8,403 nucleotides of DNA from Parabacteroides sp. (GTDB taxonomy: Bacteria > Bacteroidota > Bacteroidia > Bacteroidales > Tannerellaceae), in the NCBI GenBank assembly GCA_020026285.1, contig JAHHQS010000161.1, forward strand, positions 1 to 8,403. Reading direction: 5' to 3'. Of this stretch, positions 6,118-8,403 are shown piece after piece. The first letter of the stretch is position 1; each line of letters opens with the position of its first letter. Both the position numbers and the translations under genes were made by a program. The notes under the pieces were generated by a model. It was not told where the DNA came from and searched no databases. It saw nothing but the letters and a program-made list of their open reading frames with translations.

Positions 6118-8403
6118 ATGGAAAGTCTAAGAAATATCAAATATACATTTCGAAAATATCCTGTTCCATTATTGCTGAGCATGGTTGGAATAGTAATGGC
6201 TTTTTGTGCTTTTATTATTATTTCCACTCAAGTCAAATTCGAAAAAAGTTTTGATCGTTTTCACCCAAAGGCAGAATGTATTTTTCGGGTGGACCAGCAG
6301 GAAGAACTGAATTTCCGATCTATCTTTCCACCAGGATTTGCCGAATCGGTCATACATTCGTCTTCGCATATAGAAGCAGGAACTGTTTCCTGTCCTTTTG
6401 TGGGAGAAGTTTATGTCACGATTACAGATGCTATCGAATTGGAAGGATTAAAGATGGAAGCCAATCTGGTGAGTGAAGGTTTCTTTCAAGTGTTTGGCAT
6501 TCAGGTATTGGAAGGTGATAAGAACTTTGTAAAAGCCGGACAAGTGGCCGTACCGCAAAGTGTTGCACTTCGTCTGTTTGGACAGGAATCGGCTATAGGA
6601 AAAGAGATAAGAGTGGAAGATTCCTATTTTATCGAGTCTCCTACGTGGACTATTGGGGTGGTTTATAAGGATCTGCCCCATAATTCGCAAATAAGAAATC
6701 AGTTGTTATTTCCTTTGCCTGAAAGCTTTTCGCAAAACTTTTCACAAAGTAATTTCTTGTGTTATTTGCGGATAGATCAAAGTGATAATGCATCTTTTGT
6801 TGCGGATGAATTTAATAAACGATTCGATTTTAAACTACATAAGTTTCTTCATCCCATCGAACTGACACCGTTGGCTGACGTTTATTTTCAAGAAGAAGCT
6901 GCCGATAGCAGAATCTTTAAAAGTGGAAGCCGGTTGCAGGTTTATATCATGTCCTTCATTTCCTTTATGATTCTCATGATAGGATTCCTGAACTTTACGA
7001 ATTTCTATACTTCGCTGATTCCTTCCAGATTGAAAACTATTAATACAAGAATTGTATTGGGTGAAAATGTGGATAGACTGCGTCTGGAAATAATGGGAGA
7101 GACAACATTGCTTTTGTTTCTGTCTGCTTTGATAGCTCTTCTGATTTCAGTTCCACTTTCTGATTCTTTGCAGCTTCAGGAAGTGGTTCAGGAAGCTTTT
7201 CATTGGAATCAGTATTTGTCAGTTGCTGTTCTGACACTTCTGATAGCTTTGGCAGGCGGAGTGATTACTGGTATTTATCCGGCCTTTTTTGCTACTTCGT
7301 TTCCTGTAATGGAAGCTTTGAAAGGTAATTTTAGTCAGACTGTTTCGGGAAAGAAGATAAAGAAAATGCTTGTTGTCATACAATATATCATTTCGAGTGT
7401 ATTGATGATTTTTGTTCTATTTGTTTTCTGGCAGAACAGAATGATGGCTCATTCCAATTTGCATTTTGATAAAGATCAAATTGCTGTAGTGGAATTATCA
7501 AAATCAATGGCGAAACAGAAAGGGGAATGGTTACAGGGTGTATTGAAACAGAATCCAATGGTTGAAGAAGTAGCTTTTGCTTCCGAACTGATGGGTTCTC
7601 AGGATACTTACATGACAGAAGGATTTGTGTATAAAGAATATGATTTCAGTACATTTCTGGTCTTTGTCTCCTCCGATTTTCTGAAGGTTATGGGCATTCC
7701 TTTGTTAGAGGGAAAAGATTTCTCAGAGCAGAGTAAGAATGATGTTATCTTTAATGTTCATGCCAAAGAGAATTTTGATATGCAGCTTGGTCCGATTCCA
7801 TCGAAGAAACTGGATATTGTAGGCTTTTGTGATGATGTGAAATTTAATTCGTATAGGAATGAACAGAGTCCAATTGCTTTCAGATATCTTCCGGTAAGTT
7901 ATGGGTTTACTCCAGTAGCCTATATTCGTTTGCAAGCTGGATTTGATGCTGTTTCTGCAGAACAATTCATACGTAACACAATTGCCCGGATTGATCCGAA
8001 TTATCCGGTTGAAGTTTTGTTTTACGACCAGATTCTACAAGAACAATACAATCGTGAGATTCGCTTTTCAAGAATCCTGACGTATTTCTCAGTGCTTGCC
8101 ATTCTTTTGTCGTTGATCGGAGTCTTTTCGATGGTGATTTTTGATATTCAACATAAGAGAAAAGAAATAGCGATACATAAAGTGTTTGGAGCAGCGTATC
8201 AGGATGTGATTTGGATGGGGAATAAGCCTTATTTCTATATCGTGTTGACAGGATTTCTGATATCTGTTCCGATTTCATGGTTCGTTGTAACAGGCTATCT
8301 GGAAAGTTTCGTTCAGCATGTTCATATCACGGTATGGGCTTTTTTGATAGTCTTTATCCTTTTGGAAGTAATAACTTCTCTTTTGGTATTGTGGCGCTAT
8401 CAT
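6118..8403 (+). CDS. Second MacB/FtsX-type ABC permease, 3' end cut by the window
   Basis: The frame is open from the ATG at 6118 to the last base (762 codons, no stop), so the gene is truncated by the window, not broken. The product begins MESLRNIKYTFRKYPVPLL and has the same eight-helix plan as the first permease: TM1 about 17-37, TM2 275-299, TM3 328-347, TM4 366-391, TM5 417-437, TM6 654-677, TM7 705-725 and TM8 738-758. Periplasmic domains lie at about 38-274 and 438-653. The second-half FtsX loop is well kept (HKRKEIAIHKVFGAAYQDVI, 679-698). The first-half loop is weaker (SRLKTINTRIVLGEN, 303-317). The mid-protein FPVMEALKGNF (395-405) corresponds to QPIDIVKGNF in the first permease. 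Only a short C-terminal tail, probably ending in an NPVE-type motif, should be missing. It is clearly diverged from the first permease, so not a recent copy. The two may pair as a heterodimer or form separate complexes with the same ATPase. Confidence 0.9.
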   Translation, partial: MESLRNIKYTFRKYPVPLLLSMVGIVMAFCAFIIISTQVKFEKSFDRFHPKAECIFRVDQQEELNFRSIFPPGFAESVIHSSSHIEAGTVSCPFVGEVYVTITDAIELEGLKMEANLVSEGFFQVFGIQVLEGDKNFVKAGQVAVPQSVALRLFGQESAIGKEIRVEDSYFIESPTWTIGVVYKDLPHNSQIRNQLLFPLPESFSQNFSQSNFLCYLRIDQSDNASFVADEFNKRFDFKLHKFLHPIELTPLADVYFQEEAADSRIFKSGSRLQVYIMSFISFMILMIGFLNFTNFYTSLIPSRLKTINTRIVLGENVDRLRLEIMGETTLLLFLSALIALLISVPLSDSLQLQEVVQEAFHWNQYLSVAVLTLLIALAGGVITGIYPAFFATSFPVMEALKGNFSQTVSGKKIKKMLVVIQYIISSVLMIFVLFVFWQNRMMAHSNLHFDKDQIAVVELSKSMAKQKGEWLQGVLKQNPMVEEVAFASELMGSQDTYMTEGFVYKEYDFSTFLVFVSSDFLKVMGIPLLEGKDFSEQSKNDVIFNVHAKENFDMQLGPIPSKKLDIVGFCDDVKFNSYRNEQSPIAFRYLPVSYGFTPVAYIRLQAGFDAVSAEQFIRNTIARIDPNYPVEVLFYDQILQEQYNREIRFSRILTYFSVLAILLSLIGVFSMVIFDIQHKRKEIAIHKVFGAAYQDVIWMGNKPYFYIVLTGFLISVPISWFVVTGYLESFVQHVHITVWAFLIVFILLEVITSLLVLWRYH

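Noticed and set aside
6276..6476. A + strand open frame of 66 codons and nearby minus-strand frames (6169-6690, 7040-7237, 7723-8278).
   Set aside because: All lie inside the second permease gene, whose frame is open to the window edge and encodes a convincing eight-helix protein.
1..8403. tRNA or rRNA genes, CRISPR arrays, insertion sequences, attachment sites and strong terminators.
   Set aside because: None were seen by reading. No regular repeat-spacer pattern, transposase, long terminal inverted repeats or stem followed by a long T run was found.

Overview
The window comes from a Bacteroidota chromosome, most likely order Bacteroidales (Bacteroides or Parabacteroides type). The grounds are moderate-to-low GC, A-rich leaders without clear Shine-Dalgarno sequences before most genes, and the protein families present. 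Genus cannot be fixed from sequence alone. All five genes lie on the + strand with gaps of 6, 29, 27 and 43 bases, as in one operon. The last gene runs off the right edge.

Layout: bases 1-378 are non-coding as far as can be seen and hold the control region. This comprises a small hairpin (153-175), two adjacent palindromes built from the half-site CTTTACA/TGTAAAG (224-277), and a good match to a sigma-54 (-24/-12) promoter (328-343). Then follow a TolC-family outer-membrane factor (379-1731), an HlyD/RND-type membrane-fusion adaptor (1738-2997), a MacB/FtsX-type ABC permease (3027-5366), its stand-alone ATPase (5394-6074) and a second, divergent permease of the same type (6118 to the edge, open for 762 codons without a stop).

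Together the products would form a MacB-like (type VII, mechanotransmission) tripartite export system. The ATPase binds one or both permeases on the cytoplasmic side. The permeases' large periplasmic domains meet the adaptor, and the adaptor connects to the TolC-like duct through the outer membrane. Unlike E. coli MacB, the ATPase is a separate protein, and each permease carries the core-plus-membrane unit twice (eight predicted membrane helices). The substrate cannot be read from the sequence.

The most interesting signal is the control region: an apparent sigma-54 promoter with two palindromes centred about 88 and 120 bases upstream of the predicted transcription start and 31.5 bases (three helical turns) apart. 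That is the expected geometry for an enhancer-binding protein. It also means the longest possible reading of the first gene, from the ATG at 334, starts inside the promoter and is probably wrong.
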